Origin: Piscinibacter caeni
GTDB taxonomy: Bacteria; Pseudomonadota; Gammaproteobacteria; Burkholderiales; Burkholderiaceae_C
Assembly (NCBI GenBank): GCA_003265685.1
Contig: QJOU01000032.1
Coordinates: forward strand, 1-64,000
Direction of reading: 5' to 3'
Length of the DNA: 64,000 nucleotides
Below the pieces are notes generated by a model. It was not told the origin of the DNA. It was given only the letters and a program-made list of their open reading frames with translations, and searched no databases. The translations under genes and the position numbers were made by a program. Positions 49,148-58,155 of this stretch are shown here, piece after piece. How positions within the stretch are numbered: the stretch's first letter is position 1; every line of letters starts with the position of its first letter.

Positions 49148-49186
49148 GATTGTTCGGCGGCAACCATCCGAAAAAACAAGACAATC
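49148..49186. promoter_or_regulatory. Nested inverted repeats between hpf-like and nhaR genes (possible LysR-type operator)
   Basis: TTCGG-N10-CCGAA at 49153-49172 lies inside GATTGT (49148) ... ACAATC (49186). This A/T-rich island ends 38 bp before the nhaR start in the 147-bp divergent region. The position and dyad suit autoregulation by a LysR-type protein. No binding data exist here. Confidence 0.45.
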
Positions 49187-49223
49187 GTGCCGGCGAGACC
49201 AGGCTCCGACGGCCGCTGCGATC

Positions 49224-50153
49224 GTGAACTACAAGCACCTCCACTACTTCCTGCAGGTGGCCAAGCTCGGCGGCGTGCTGCGCGCCAGCGAACGGCTGCA
49301 CCTGTCGCCGCAGACGATCAGCGGCCAGATCCAGTCGCTCGAGGAGGCGCTCGGCACGCCGCTGTTCGCCAAGAGCGGGCGGGGTCTGGTGCTGACCGAG
49401 GCCGGCCGCATGGTGCTCGGCTACGCCGAGGACATCTTCTCGATCGGCGCCGAACTCGAGGAGGCCGTGCGCGACCACCCCCGCAGGGGCAAGCTGCTGG
49501 AGTTCCGCATCGGTGTGGCCGACGCGGTGCCGAAGACGATCGCCTGCCGGCTGATCGAGCCGGCCACGCAGCTGCCCGAGCCGGTTCGCATCGTTTGTCG
49601 GGAGTGGAAGCTGGACACCTTGCTCGGCGAGCTGGCCCTGCACCGGCTCGACCTCGTGATCGCCGATGCACCGATCCCCTCCGCCGTTAGCGTTCGGGCG
49701 TTCAACCACAGGCTCGGCAGCTGCGGCATCAGTTTCTTCGCGGCACCGTCGCTGCTCGAGTCGAGCAAGGGGCGCTTCCCGGCCTGCCTCGACGGCGCGC
49801 CGCTGCTGATGCCGGCCGACGACTCGGCGGTCGGGCAGCGCCTGCGCGCCTGGCTGCAGGCGCGATCGCTGCGCCCGCGGGTGGTCGGCGAGTGCGACGA
49901 CAGCGCCCTGGCCAAGGAGTTCGGGCGACGGGGACTGGGCATCTTCGTGGGGCCCACCGTGCTCGAGCGCGACATCGAGAGGCAGTACGGCGTGCGTGCG
50001 CTCGGCGCCACCACCGAGGTCGTGGAAGAGTTCTTCGCCATCTCGGTCGAGCGCCGCATCACCCACCCTTGCGTGACGGCGATCACCGAGGCCGCACGCA
50101 ACGAACTGTTTGCGCCTCGCGCGCCGCGGCGCGCCAAACGGGCCGCCGCATGA
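49224..50153 (+). CDS. nhaR: LysR-family transcriptional activator NhaR
   Basis: A 309-residue LysR regulator. The N-terminus MNYKHLHYFLQVAKLGGVLR and the recognition helix region RASERLHLSPQTISGQIQSL match NhaR, the sodium- and pH-responsive activator of nhaA in enterics. The effector domain spans about 90-295. The start is GTG at 49224; the frame is open further upstream, but without family similarity. It is divergent from the stress cluster and followed 312 bp later by a Ca2+/Na+ antiporter, which is a plausible target. No nhaA gene is in the window. Confidence 0.92.
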   Translation: MNYKHLHYFLQVAKLGGVLRASERLHLSPQTISGQIQSLEEALGTPLFAKSGRGLVLTEAGRMVLGYAEDIFSIGAELEEAVRDHPRRGKLLEFRIGVADAVPKTIACRLIEPATQLPEPVRIVCREWKLDTLLGELALHRLDLVIADAPIPSAVSVRAFNHRLGSCGISFFAAPSLLESSKGRFPACLDGAPLLMPADDSAVGQRLRAWLQARSLRPRVVGECDDSALAKEFGRRGLGIFVGPTVLERDIERQYGVRALGATTEVVEEFFAISVERRITHPCVTAITEAARNELFAPRAPRRAKRAAA

Positions 50154-50465
50154 AATGAAGACCCACCGGGCTCGATCGCCTCGTGGCTTGACGGTACTCA
50201 AGCCTCCGCGCTCGGTCGCGGCGCACCCTTTCGTCGGCGGGTCTGAGGGCGCCCTCCGGGCACTGGCGCATGCATTGGCCCGCTTGGGCGGCCGACGTTT
50301 CCCGGCAAGCCGGTCTCGCCGGATAGGCAGGCAGAATGACCGGCGGAACCAGTCTCGTCGGGAGGAGTCGCGAACCATGTGCACCACCCATCTGGCCGTG
50401 TTTCCGGCCCTGGCCGCGGTGCCACCACGACGCTGCCGGCTCGCGGCCGACGAAACGGCCGGGCC
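50154..50465 (+). other. Intergenic region with a possible 30-codon leader frame ahead of the antiporter
   Basis: No known gene is found in these 312 bp. A strong ribosome site GGAGGAG at 50361-50367 precedes ATG at 50377, which opens a 30-codon frame ending at 50469 in an ATGA overlap with the antiporter start. A GTG at 50379 instead opens a frame joined to the antiporter and would add 29 unconserved residues. Either reading would explain why the antiporter's own ATG has no Shine-Dalgarno sequence. Confidence 0.4.
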
Positions 50466-51554
50466 ATGACCTCCCTGCTTCTGTTCGCCGGCGGGCTCGT
50501 GGCCCTGGTGGCGGGCGCCACGCTGCTCGTCCGCGGTGCGTCGCTGCTGGCGCTGCGCTTGGGGCTGCCGCCGCTGGTGGTGGGCCTCACGGTGGTCGCC
50601 TTTGGCACCAGCGCGCCGGAGCTGGCGGTGTCCACCGGGGCCGTGCTGTCGGGCCAGGGCGGCTTGGCGATAGGCAATGCCGTGGGCAGCAACACCTTCA
50701 ACGTGCTGTTCATCCTTGGCGTGTCCGCGCTCATCACACCGTTGGCGGTGCACCGGCAGGTGATCCGGCAGGAAGCCCCGATCATGATCGGGGCCGCGGT
50801 GCTGCTCATCGTGCTGGGCCTGGACGGTTCGCTGGGGCTGTTCGACGGTCTATTGCTGCTCGGCCTGCTGACGGTCTACACGGTGTTCCTGGTGCGCCAG
50901 TCGCGCGCGGAGCCTGCCGCGGGCGGGCGGGACGAGTTCGCCGACGAGCTTCAGCCGGCCTCGGCGGGTCGCTGGGATGCCACGCTGCCGGCCCAGATCG
51001 CGCTCGTCGTCGCCGGACTGGTGCTGCTCGTGCTGGGCTCCGAAGGGCTGGTGAGCGCCGCGGTGAGCTTCGCGCGAGCGCTCGGCCTGTCGGAGGTGAT
51101 CATCGGCCTGACCATCGTCGCGGCCGGCACGTCGCTGCCCGAGGTCGCGGCGTCGGTGATGGCCAGCCTGAAGGGTGAACGCGACATCGCGGTCGGCAAC
51201 GTCGTGGGCAGCTGCATCTTCAATCTCTTCGGAGTCGTGGGGCTGAGCTCGCTGGTCGCGTCGTTCGGCGCCGGCGGCGCCTTGCCGGTGCCGGCCGACG
51301 TGGCCCGGTTCGACCTGTGGGTGATGCTTGCCGCGCTGGTCGCGTGCCTGCCCGTGTTCATCAGCGGTCGCGAGATCGCACGCTGGGAGGGCGCGCTCTT
51401 CCTCGCGTACTACATCGCCTACACGGCCTACCTGGTGCTGGCCGCACAGCGACACGCCGGGGCGCAGGCCTTCGGCGATGCGATGCTGGGCTTCGTGGTG
51501 CCGCTGACCATCGTGACGCTGGGCGTGACGATGCTGCGGCGAGCCCGGCGCTGA
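50466..51554 (+). CDS. Calcium/sodium antiporter, CaCA family (YrbG-like)
   Basis: A 362-residue inner-membrane exchanger with ten to eleven TM helices. It has both alpha repeats of the CaCA family: VAFGTSAPELAVS with GNAVGSNTFNVL (about 39-80), and VAAGTSLPEVAASV with GNVVGSCIFNLF (about 219-257). The central acidic loop (about 140-170) is short. It exchanges Ca2+ for Na+ or H+. The start at 50466 gives the usual hydrophobic N-terminus MTSLLLFAGG. It lies downstream of nhaR on the same strand. Confidence 0.94.
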   Translation: MTSLLLFAGGLVALVAGATLLVRGASLLALRLGLPPLVVGLTVVAFGTSAPELAVSTGAVLSGQGGLAIGNAVGSNTFNVLFILGVSALITPLAVHRQVIRQEAPIMIGAAVLLIVLGLDGSLGLFDGLLLLGLLTVYTVFLVRQSRAEPAAGGRDEFADELQPASAGRWDATLPAQIALVVAGLVLLVLGSEGLVSAAVSFARALGLSEVIIGLTIVAAGTSLPEVAASVMASLKGERDIAVGNVVGSCIFNLFGVVGLSSLVASFGAGGALPVPADVARFDLWVMLAALVACLPVFISGREIARWEGALFLAYYIAYTAYLVLAAQRHAGAQAFGDAMLGFVVPLTIVTLGVTMLRRARR

Positions 51555-51707
51555 GCATGGGCAGCCCGCGCCACCACCCGCAGATGAGCTCAGGTCCGAG
51601 CCGCCGGGCGATATGCGCAGGAACAGGCGAAGTCGGCCGGGGTGGCCCCAGACAAGATGTGCCGTCAAGGCGTTGTCGCGGATGGGGTGATGCCGCCGTC
51701 GGGCGCA

Positions 51708-53249
51708 TCAGCCCACCTCGCCGCGGCGAATGGCGGCGGCGCGTGCGCGCACCGCGTCGCGCTGCGCGTCGTCCAGGCGCGCCACGTTCTTCACCTGCAG
51801 CGCCATGCGCGGGTTCGCGGCCAGCCGGGCCTCGTGGCGCAGCAGGAAGTCCCAGTACAGCGTGGTGAACGGGCAGGCCGTCGCGCCGCTGCGCTGCGCC
51901 GGGTCGAAGCGGCAGCCGCGACAGTGCGGGCTCATGCGCTCGATGTACTTGCCGGTGGCCACGTAGGGCTTGCTGGCCATCAGGCCGCCGTCGGCGTACT
52001 GGCTCATGCCCAGCGTGTTGGGCAGCTCGACCCATTCGACCGCGTCGACGTACACCGCCAGGTACCACGCATGCACCTGGCGCGGCTGCACGCCGAGCAT
52101 GAGCGCGAACAGGCCGGTGACCATCAGGCGCTGGATGTGGTGCGCGTAGCCGTGCTGCAGCGTCTGGGAGATCGCGTCGCGCAGGCAGGCCATCGTGGTC
52201 TCGCCGGTCCAGTACCAGGCGGGCAGGTCGGCCTGCGCGTCGAGCGCGTTCAGGTCGGCGTAGACCGGCATGCGGGTCCAGTAGATGCCGCGCACGTACT
52301 CGCGCCAGCCGAGGATCTGGCGCACGAAGCCCTCGACGCTCGCCAGCGGCGCGGCGCCCGCGCGGTACGCGGCCACCGCCGCGTCGACCACCTCGCGCGG
52401 GTTCAGCAGCTTCAGGTTCAGCGCCGCCGACAGGTGCGCGTGATACAGCCAGGGCTCGCCGGGCCACATCGCGTCCTGGTAGCGGCCGAAGAGGGGCAGG
52501 CGTTCGGCGACGAAGCGCTGCAGCGCGACCAGCGCCTGCGCACGAGTCACCGGCCAGCCGAACGTGTCGAGCCGGCCGGGGTGCGCCGCGAAGCGCTGCC
52601 CGACCAGCGCGATCACCGCGCGCGTGATCGCGTCGGGCTCGAACAACGCGCGCGGCGGCAGCGCGCCCGGGCCGGCGGCGGGAAAGGCATCGCGGTTGTC
52701 CGCGTCGAAGTTCCACTGGCCGCCTTCGGGCTCGTCGCCCTGCATCAGCACGCCATGGCGCTGGCGCATCTCGCGGTAGAAGTACTCCATGCGCAGCGAC
52801 TTGCGGCCGCGCGCATGCGCCGCGAAGTCGCGCACGCTGGCGTAGAAGTGGCGGTCCTCGCGGATATCCAGCGGCAGCCCGCGGTCCGCGGCGACCTGCT
52901 TGAGGGCCTGCAGCACGCGCCAGTCGCCCGGCGCCGTCATCACCAGCGCGGCCGGGCGCAGGCGCTCGAGGTCGGTCTGCAGCTGCGCGGCCAGGCTGCC
53001 GCGGTTGGCCGGCTCGTCCAGGCGCGTGTAGTGCAGCGGCCGACCGGCCGCGTGCAGGGCCTGCGCGAAATGGCGCATGGCCGCGAGGAACAGCGCGATG
53101 CGCGGCTGGCTCGACCACACATGGGTCGATTCCTCGGCGACTTCGGCCATCCAGACCGCATCCTGCTCGGCGTCGAAGCCGTCGAACGCGGCGGCCTCCA
53201 GGTCGAGCTGGTCGCCCAGCACGAGCACCAGGTGGCGCAACTCAGCCAC
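51708..53249 (-). CDS. phrB: Iron-sulfur cryptochrome/photolyase family protein ((6-4) photolyase PhrB type)
   Basis: A 513-residue FAD enzyme of the bacterial FeS-BCP class, which repairs (6-4) photoproducts under light. The N-terminal domain begins RHLVLVLGDQLD and has the KSLRMEYFYREMRQ segment. The catalytic domain includes GWREYVRGIYW and WYLAVYVDAVEWVELPNT. The [4Fe-4S] ligands are Cys355, Cys443, Cys446 and Cys459, with the same spacing (88, 3, 13) as I recall for Agrobacterium PhrB. The start is GTG at 53249, overlapping the DUF2256 gene by 8 bp. The regulator on the other side is MerR-like, as in several light-controlled photolyase loci. Confidence 0.93.
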   Translation of the reverse strand: MAELRHLVLVLGDQLDLEAAAFDGFDAEQDAVWMAEVAEESTHVWSSQPRIALFLAAMRHFAQALHAAGRPLHYTRLDEPANRGSLAAQLQTDLERLRPAALVMTAPGDWRVLQALKQVAADRGLPLDIREDRHFYASVRDFAAHARGRKSLRMEYFYREMRQRHGVLMQGDEPEGGQWNFDADNRDAFPAAGPGALPPRALFEPDAITRAVIALVGQRFAAHPGRLDTFGWPVTRAQALVALQRFVAERLPLFGRYQDAMWPGEPWLYHAHLSAALNLKLLNPREVVDAAVAAYRAGAAPLASVEGFVRQILGWREYVRGIYWTRMPVYADLNALDAQADLPAWYWTGETTMACLRDAISQTLQHGYAHHIQRLMVTGLFALMLGVQPRQVHAWYLAVYVDAVEWVELPNTLGMSQYADGGLMASKPYVATGKYIERMSPHCRGCRFDPAQRSGATACPFTTLYWDFLLRHEARLAANPRMALQVKNVARLDDAQRDAVRARAAAIRRGEVG

Positions 53250-53415
53250 GGGCGGCCCGGGTGCGCCGGCAGGCGTCGGAGCAGTACTTCACCTCGTCCC
53301 AGTGGCGCGCCCAGCGGCGCCGCCAGCTCATCGGCCGGCCGCAGGCCACGCAGGGCTTGCTCGGCAGCGCGGCCTTGTTGCCGCGCCAGCCGCTGGAGGA
53401 GGGGGCCTTGGGCAT
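53242..53415 (-). CDS. DUF2256 small zinc-finger-like protein
   Basis: A 57-residue basic protein, MPKAPSSSGWRGNKA..., with two CxxC-like pairs: CVACGRPMSWRRRW and YCSDACRRTR. This is the DUF2256 pattern, a short protein commonly encoded beside cryptochrome/photolyase genes. Its job is unknown; zinc binding is likely from the cysteines. It overlaps the photolyase start by 8 bp, so the two are translationally coupled. There is no Shine-Dalgarno sequence, but TACGAT ends 6 bp before its ATG. Confidence 0.9.
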   Translation of the reverse strand: MPKAPSSSGWRGNKAALPSKPCVACGRPMSWRRRWARHWDEVKYCSDACRRTRAARG

Positions 53416-53421
53416 ACCCGG

Positions 53422-53427
53422 ATCGTA
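53422..53427 (-). promoter_or_regulatory. Putative -10 element of the DUF2256-photolyase operon (leaderless-type)
   Basis: TACGAT on the minus strand ends 6 bp before the ATG at 53415. A perfect AGTCA-A-TGACT dyad at 53438-53448 lies just upstream and could be an operator for the divergent MerR-like regulator. Confidence 0.4.
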
Positions 53428-53448
53428 GCCTGTTTGGAGTCAATGACT

Positions 53449-53477
53449 TGTCGATTTCTGGAATGAGCGATTACAGT
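53449..53477 (+). promoter_or_regulatory. Candidate sigma-70 promoter of the MerR-like gene
   Basis: TTGTCG (53449-53454) and TACAGT (53472-53477) are 17 bp apart, each matching four of six consensus bases. The region from 53430 to 53510 is clearly A/T-richer than its surroundings. Confidence 0.45.
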
Positions 53478-53525
53478 TGTCAATAAGACGAGTCAAAAGC
53501 GATTCAACATGAACAGGAATACCCC

Positions 53526-54530
53526 CTGAGCCGCGCCGCCCGATCCTCGCCGCCGTCGCCCGTCCTGCACCGCAGCGGCGCCGTCGCGCACATGCTGGGC
53601 ATGCCGGTGGCGACCTTGCGCGTCTGGGAGCGTCGTTATGGCCTGACCGCCGCCGCGCTGTCGCCCGGCGGCCAGCGGCTCTATTCGGCCGAGGACGTGA
53701 AGCGCCTGGCGCTGCTGAAGCAGCTCACCGGGCTCGGCCATGCGATCGGCCGCCTCGCCGCGCTGGACCTGGCCCAGCTGCGCGGGGTGGCCGCCACGCA
53801 TGCGCAGGCGCGGGCGGCCGCGCCGGCCTTGGCGCGCACGGCACCGTCCGCGGCCTGGCGCCTGGTGGTGGTGGGCGAGGCGCTGGCCACGCGGCTGCAG
53901 CGTCCGGCGCTGCTGCGCCGGCTCGGCCGGGCGGTGGAACTGTTCGGCTCGTATGCCGACCTGGCGCAGGCATCGGCCGCCCTGGCCGGGCAGCCACCGG
54001 CGGATGTCTGGCTGGTGCACCAGCCGCAGCTGCAGGCCGACTGGGCGGCGGCCCTGGCGGCCGCGCAGCCGGGCCCGGCGCGGGTGGCGGTGCTCTACGG
54101 CTACGCGCCCGAGGCGGTGTGCGAGGCGCTGGCAGACCGAGGCGTGGCACTGCTGCGCGAGCCGCAGCCCGACGTGGTGCTGGTGCAGTGGCTGCAGGCG
54201 CTGCAGGCGCTGCCCGCGGCCTTGTCCCGGCCGGCCGCGCCGGCGACGGCCGGTGCGGCGCCGCGCCGCTGGAGCGATGCGGCACTGGCCGAGTTCGCGG
54301 CCGCCTCCACCAGCGTGGCCTGCGAGTGCCCGCGCCACGTGGCCGAACTGCTGGTGCAGCTGTCGCGCTTCGAGGCCTACAGCGCGCAATGCGCCCACCG
54401 CAGCCCGGCCGATGCCGCGCTGCACGACTTCCTGGGCCGGGTGGCGGGCGACGCCCGCACGCGCTTCGAGGCGGCCCTGGAGCAGGTGGCGCTGCACGAC
54501 GGCCTGCTGCTGCCGCCCGGGGCGACATGA
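53526..54530 (+). CDS. MerR-like transcriptional regulator (LitR/CarH-type architecture)
   Basis: The N-terminal MerR helix-turn-helix is clear: SGAVAHMLGMPVATLRVWER with GGQRLYSAEDVKRL. The following about 260 residues resemble the alpha/beta domain of light/B12-type MerR regulators but show no cobalamin-binding DxHxxG motif. A C-terminal helical part has CECPRHVAELLVQLSRFE. The first ATG (53592) would cut into the first DNA-binding helix, so the true start is probably CTG at 53526, preceded by AGGAA at 6 bp; no ATG, GTG or TTG is available before the helix. From CTG the product has 334 residues. It is divergent from the DUF2256-photolyase operon, its likely target. Confidence 0.82.
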   Translation: MSRAARSSPPSPVLHRSGAVAHMLGMPVATLRVWERRYGLTAAALSPGGQRLYSAEDVKRLALLKQLTGLGHAIGRLAALDLAQLRGVAATHAQARAAAPALARTAPSAAWRLVVVGEALATRLQRPALLRRLGRAVELFGSYADLAQASAALAGQPPADVWLVHQPQLQADWAAALAAAQPGPARVAVLYGYAPEAVCEALADRGVALLREPQPDVVLVQWLQALQALPAALSRPAAPATAGAAPRRWSDAALAEFAAASTSVACECPRHVAELLVQLSRFEAYSAQCAHRSPADAALHDFLGRVAGDARTRFEAALEQVALHDGLLLPPGAT

Positions 54531-54551
54531 GCGTCGTGGCACGCGGCCTGG

Positions 54552-54572
54552 ACCTTGCGACCTTGGCAAGGT
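54552..54572. promoter_or_regulatory. Perfect 7-7-7 dyad, MerR/CueR-like operator ahead of the copper pair
   Basis: ACCTTGC-N7-GCAAGGT has no mismatch and the half-site spacing of MerR-family metal operators (CueR boxes read ACCTTCC-N7-GGAAGGT). It lies 22 bp after the MerR-like gene and 137 bp before the DUF411 gene. No good -10 follows at the 19-bp spacing, and a hairpin role in termination of the upstream gene is an alternative. Confidence 0.5.
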
Positions 54573-54708
54573 GGGCGCGCCCCTCGGGCCCGCTGCGCGC
54601 GCAGAATGGCGGACACCCAGGCGGAGCCCGGCCGGTTTCGCCGTCCGCCCGGCATGGTGGTGCGCGGGGTGGAGCTGCCGCCGGCCATGATGAAAAGGAG
54701 TCGTTGAG

Positions 54709-55161
54709 ATGCACACCCTCACCCGCCGCGCGCTGCTGCTCGCGGCCACGGCTGCCGCGCTGCCGGCCCGTTCCGCGCCCGCCGTGCAAGGCGAGATCTG
54801 GAAGAGCCCGAGCTGCGGCTGTTGCAAGGACTGGATCGCCCACATGCGCGGCGCCGGTTTCGAGTTCAGCGTGCACGAGACCGGCAACACCGCCATCCGC
54901 GGCCGCCTGAAGTTGCCGGCCGCGCTCGGCTCCTGCCACACCGCGCTGATCGACGGTTATGCGATCGAGGGCCACGTGCCCGCGCGCGACGTGCAGCGCC
55001 TGCTGAAGGAGCGGCCGCAGGCCGTCGGCCTCTCGGTGCCGGGCATGCCGATCGGTTCGCCCGGCATGGACGGGCCCGAGTACGGCGGCCAGCGCGACCC
55101 CTACGACGTGCTGCTCGTGCTGGCCGACGGCCGCACGCGCGTGTTCGCCTCCTACCGTTGA
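54709..55161 (+). CDS. DUF411 periplasmic metal-binding protein
   Basis: A 150-residue exported protein with a twin-arginine-like signal (TRRALLLAATAAALPA). The DUF411 core has KSPSCGCCKDWIAHM near residues 32-46, GSCHTALIDGY near 75-85 and VPGMPIGSPGM near 108-118. These Cys, His and Met residues are the expected copper-binding set. AAGGAG lies 8 bp before the ATG. It is followed 19 bp later by a CusF-like gene, which supports a role in periplasmic copper handling. Confidence 0.9.
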   Translation: MHTLTRRALLLAATAAALPARSAPAVQGEIWKSPSCGCCKDWIAHMRGAGFEFSVHETGNTAIRGRLKLPAALGSCHTALIDGYAIEGHVPARDVQRLLKERPQAVGLSVPGMPIGSPGMDGPEYGGQRDPYDVLLVLADGRTRVFASYR

Positions 55162-55180
55162 CCCCCTGCTGGAACACCCG

Positions 55181-55468
55181 ATGAAGAAGCTGCTCGCCCT
55201 GACCCTGCTCGCGTTGGCGAGCCTGCCCGTCTGGTCCGCCGACGACTACACCGACGCCGAGGTGCGCCGCGTCGACAAGTCCGCCGCGACGCTGACGCTC
55301 AAGCACGGCGAGATCCGCAACCTCGACATGCCACCGATGACCATGGTCTTCGGCGTGCAGGACAAGGCCGTGCTCGAGCGCGTGAAGGCCGGCGACAAGG
55401 TGCGCTTCAAGGCCGTCAAGGACGGCTCGAAGTACATCGTCACCGAGCTGCAGCCGGCGGCGAAGTGA
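55181..55468 (+). CDS. CusF-like periplasmic copper-binding protein
   Basis: A 95-residue protein with a signal peptide (cleavage about residue 19, LPVWSA) and the small CusF beta-barrel. Metal-site residues are His in LKHGEI and the two Met in PPMTMVF. The tryptophan that caps Cu(I) in E. coli CusF has no counterpart in the NLDMPPMTM stretch, so metal coordination may differ. No CusCBA efflux genes are in the window. It is convergent with the acyl-CoA ligase gene, with 6 bp between stops. Confidence 0.88.
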   Translation: MKKLLALTLLALASLPVWSADDYTDAEVRRVDKSAATLTLKHGEIRNLDMPPMTMVFGVQDKAVLERVKAGDKVRFKAVKDGSKYIVTELQPAAK

Positions 55469-55474
55469 CGCGCT

Positions 55475-57160
<1,686 letters not shown>

Positions 57161-57171
57161 GCGTGTCTCCG

Positions 57172-58140
57172 TCAGAGGCTGAACGGCGCCCCCGCGTTGA
57201 CGCGCAGGGTCTCGGAGGGCAGCTCGTCGAACATCAGCTTGTAGTGGCGCGTGAAGTGGCTCGCGCTGCTGAAGCCCAGCAGGGTGGCCACCTCGGTGAT
57301 GGGCTGGCCGGCGCGCAGCTTGAGCGCGCGGCGCGCCTCGTTCAGGCGCAGCGCACGCAGGTAGGCCTGCGGCGTGGTGTGCATGAACTCCTCGAAGCAG
57401 TACTGCAGGGTGCGCCGGCTGGCGCAGGCGGCGGTGCAGATGTCGGGCACGCCGATGTCGTTGGCGAGGTTGGCGCGCATGAACTCGACGGCGCGCTTGA
57501 CCACGCGCAGCCGCGTGTCAGCCCGGCGCGGGATCGAGGCGCCCATGTCGGCGCGGCTGCCGTGCATCGCCAGCACCACCGCCTGCGTCAGCGTGGCCGA
57601 CAGCAGGGTGGACTCGTGCTCCCGGTCGGCCAGCGAATCGATCTCGCGCTCGGCGCCTTCGCAGACCGCCAGCAGCATGTGGCGGATCGCTGCCGCCACG
57701 TCGGGCGTCAGTTCGATGTTGCGCTCGCGCCCGGCCTCCTCGAGCCATTCGATCTTGGACGGCGCCAGCGTGCTGGCCAGCGTGTCGCGGTGCACCGACA
57801 GGCCGACGATGTCGAGCTCGCCGGCCGACACCAGGTCGTACTGCTGGCGGTCGGACAGGATCACCAGCGACTCGCGCTGCAGCGGCCGGCCGGCGAACAC
57901 CGAGCCGGGCTCGACGGCCAGCGGCATGGCGATCACGACATGGTCCTTCGGCGGCACCATCTGCTCGACCAGCGGGCGGTTGGTCGATTCGCGCAGCAGC
58001 ACGCCCTGGTCCATCACCATCTGCCAGCACGAGCCGCGGAAGCGCCCGCAGCCGAGCTGTTCGTAGCTCTGCTGCCAGTCGTTCAGCGCCTGGGCCTGGT
58101 CGTCGACGTCCTGCGATTCGTGCCGGTGGATCTGCGCCAT
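57172..58140 (-). CDS. AraC family transcriptional regulator
   Basis: A 322-residue regulator. The C-terminal about 100 residues hold two helix-turn-helix motifs: VPDICTAACASRRTLQYCFE, then ITEVATLLGFSSASHFTRHY at about 280-299. The N-terminal domain (about 30-200) resembles the AraC_binding-2 type seen in EutR-like and alkane/xenobiotic regulators. GAGGAG lies 5 bp before the ATG. It lies inside the operon between the Ycf48-like gene and the acyl-CoA ligase, so it likely controls the whole unit. The inducer is unknown. Confidence 0.9.
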   Translation of the reverse strand: MAQIHRHESQDVDDQAQALNDWQQSYEQLGCGRFRGSCWQMVMDQGVLLRESTNRPLVEQMVPPKDHVVIAMPLAVEPGSVFAGRPLQRESLVILSDRQQYDLVSAGELDIVGLSVHRDTLASTLAPSKIEWLEEAGRERNIELTPDVAAAIRHMLLAVCEGAEREIDSLADREHESTLLSATLTQAVVLAMHGSRADMGASIPRRADTRLRVVKRAVEFMRANLANDIGVPDICTAACASRRTLQYCFEEFMHTTPQAYLRALRLNEARRALKLRAGQPITEVATLLGFSSASHFTRHYKLMFDELPSETLRVNAGAPFSL

Positions 58141-58155
58141 GGGAACTCCTCGGTT

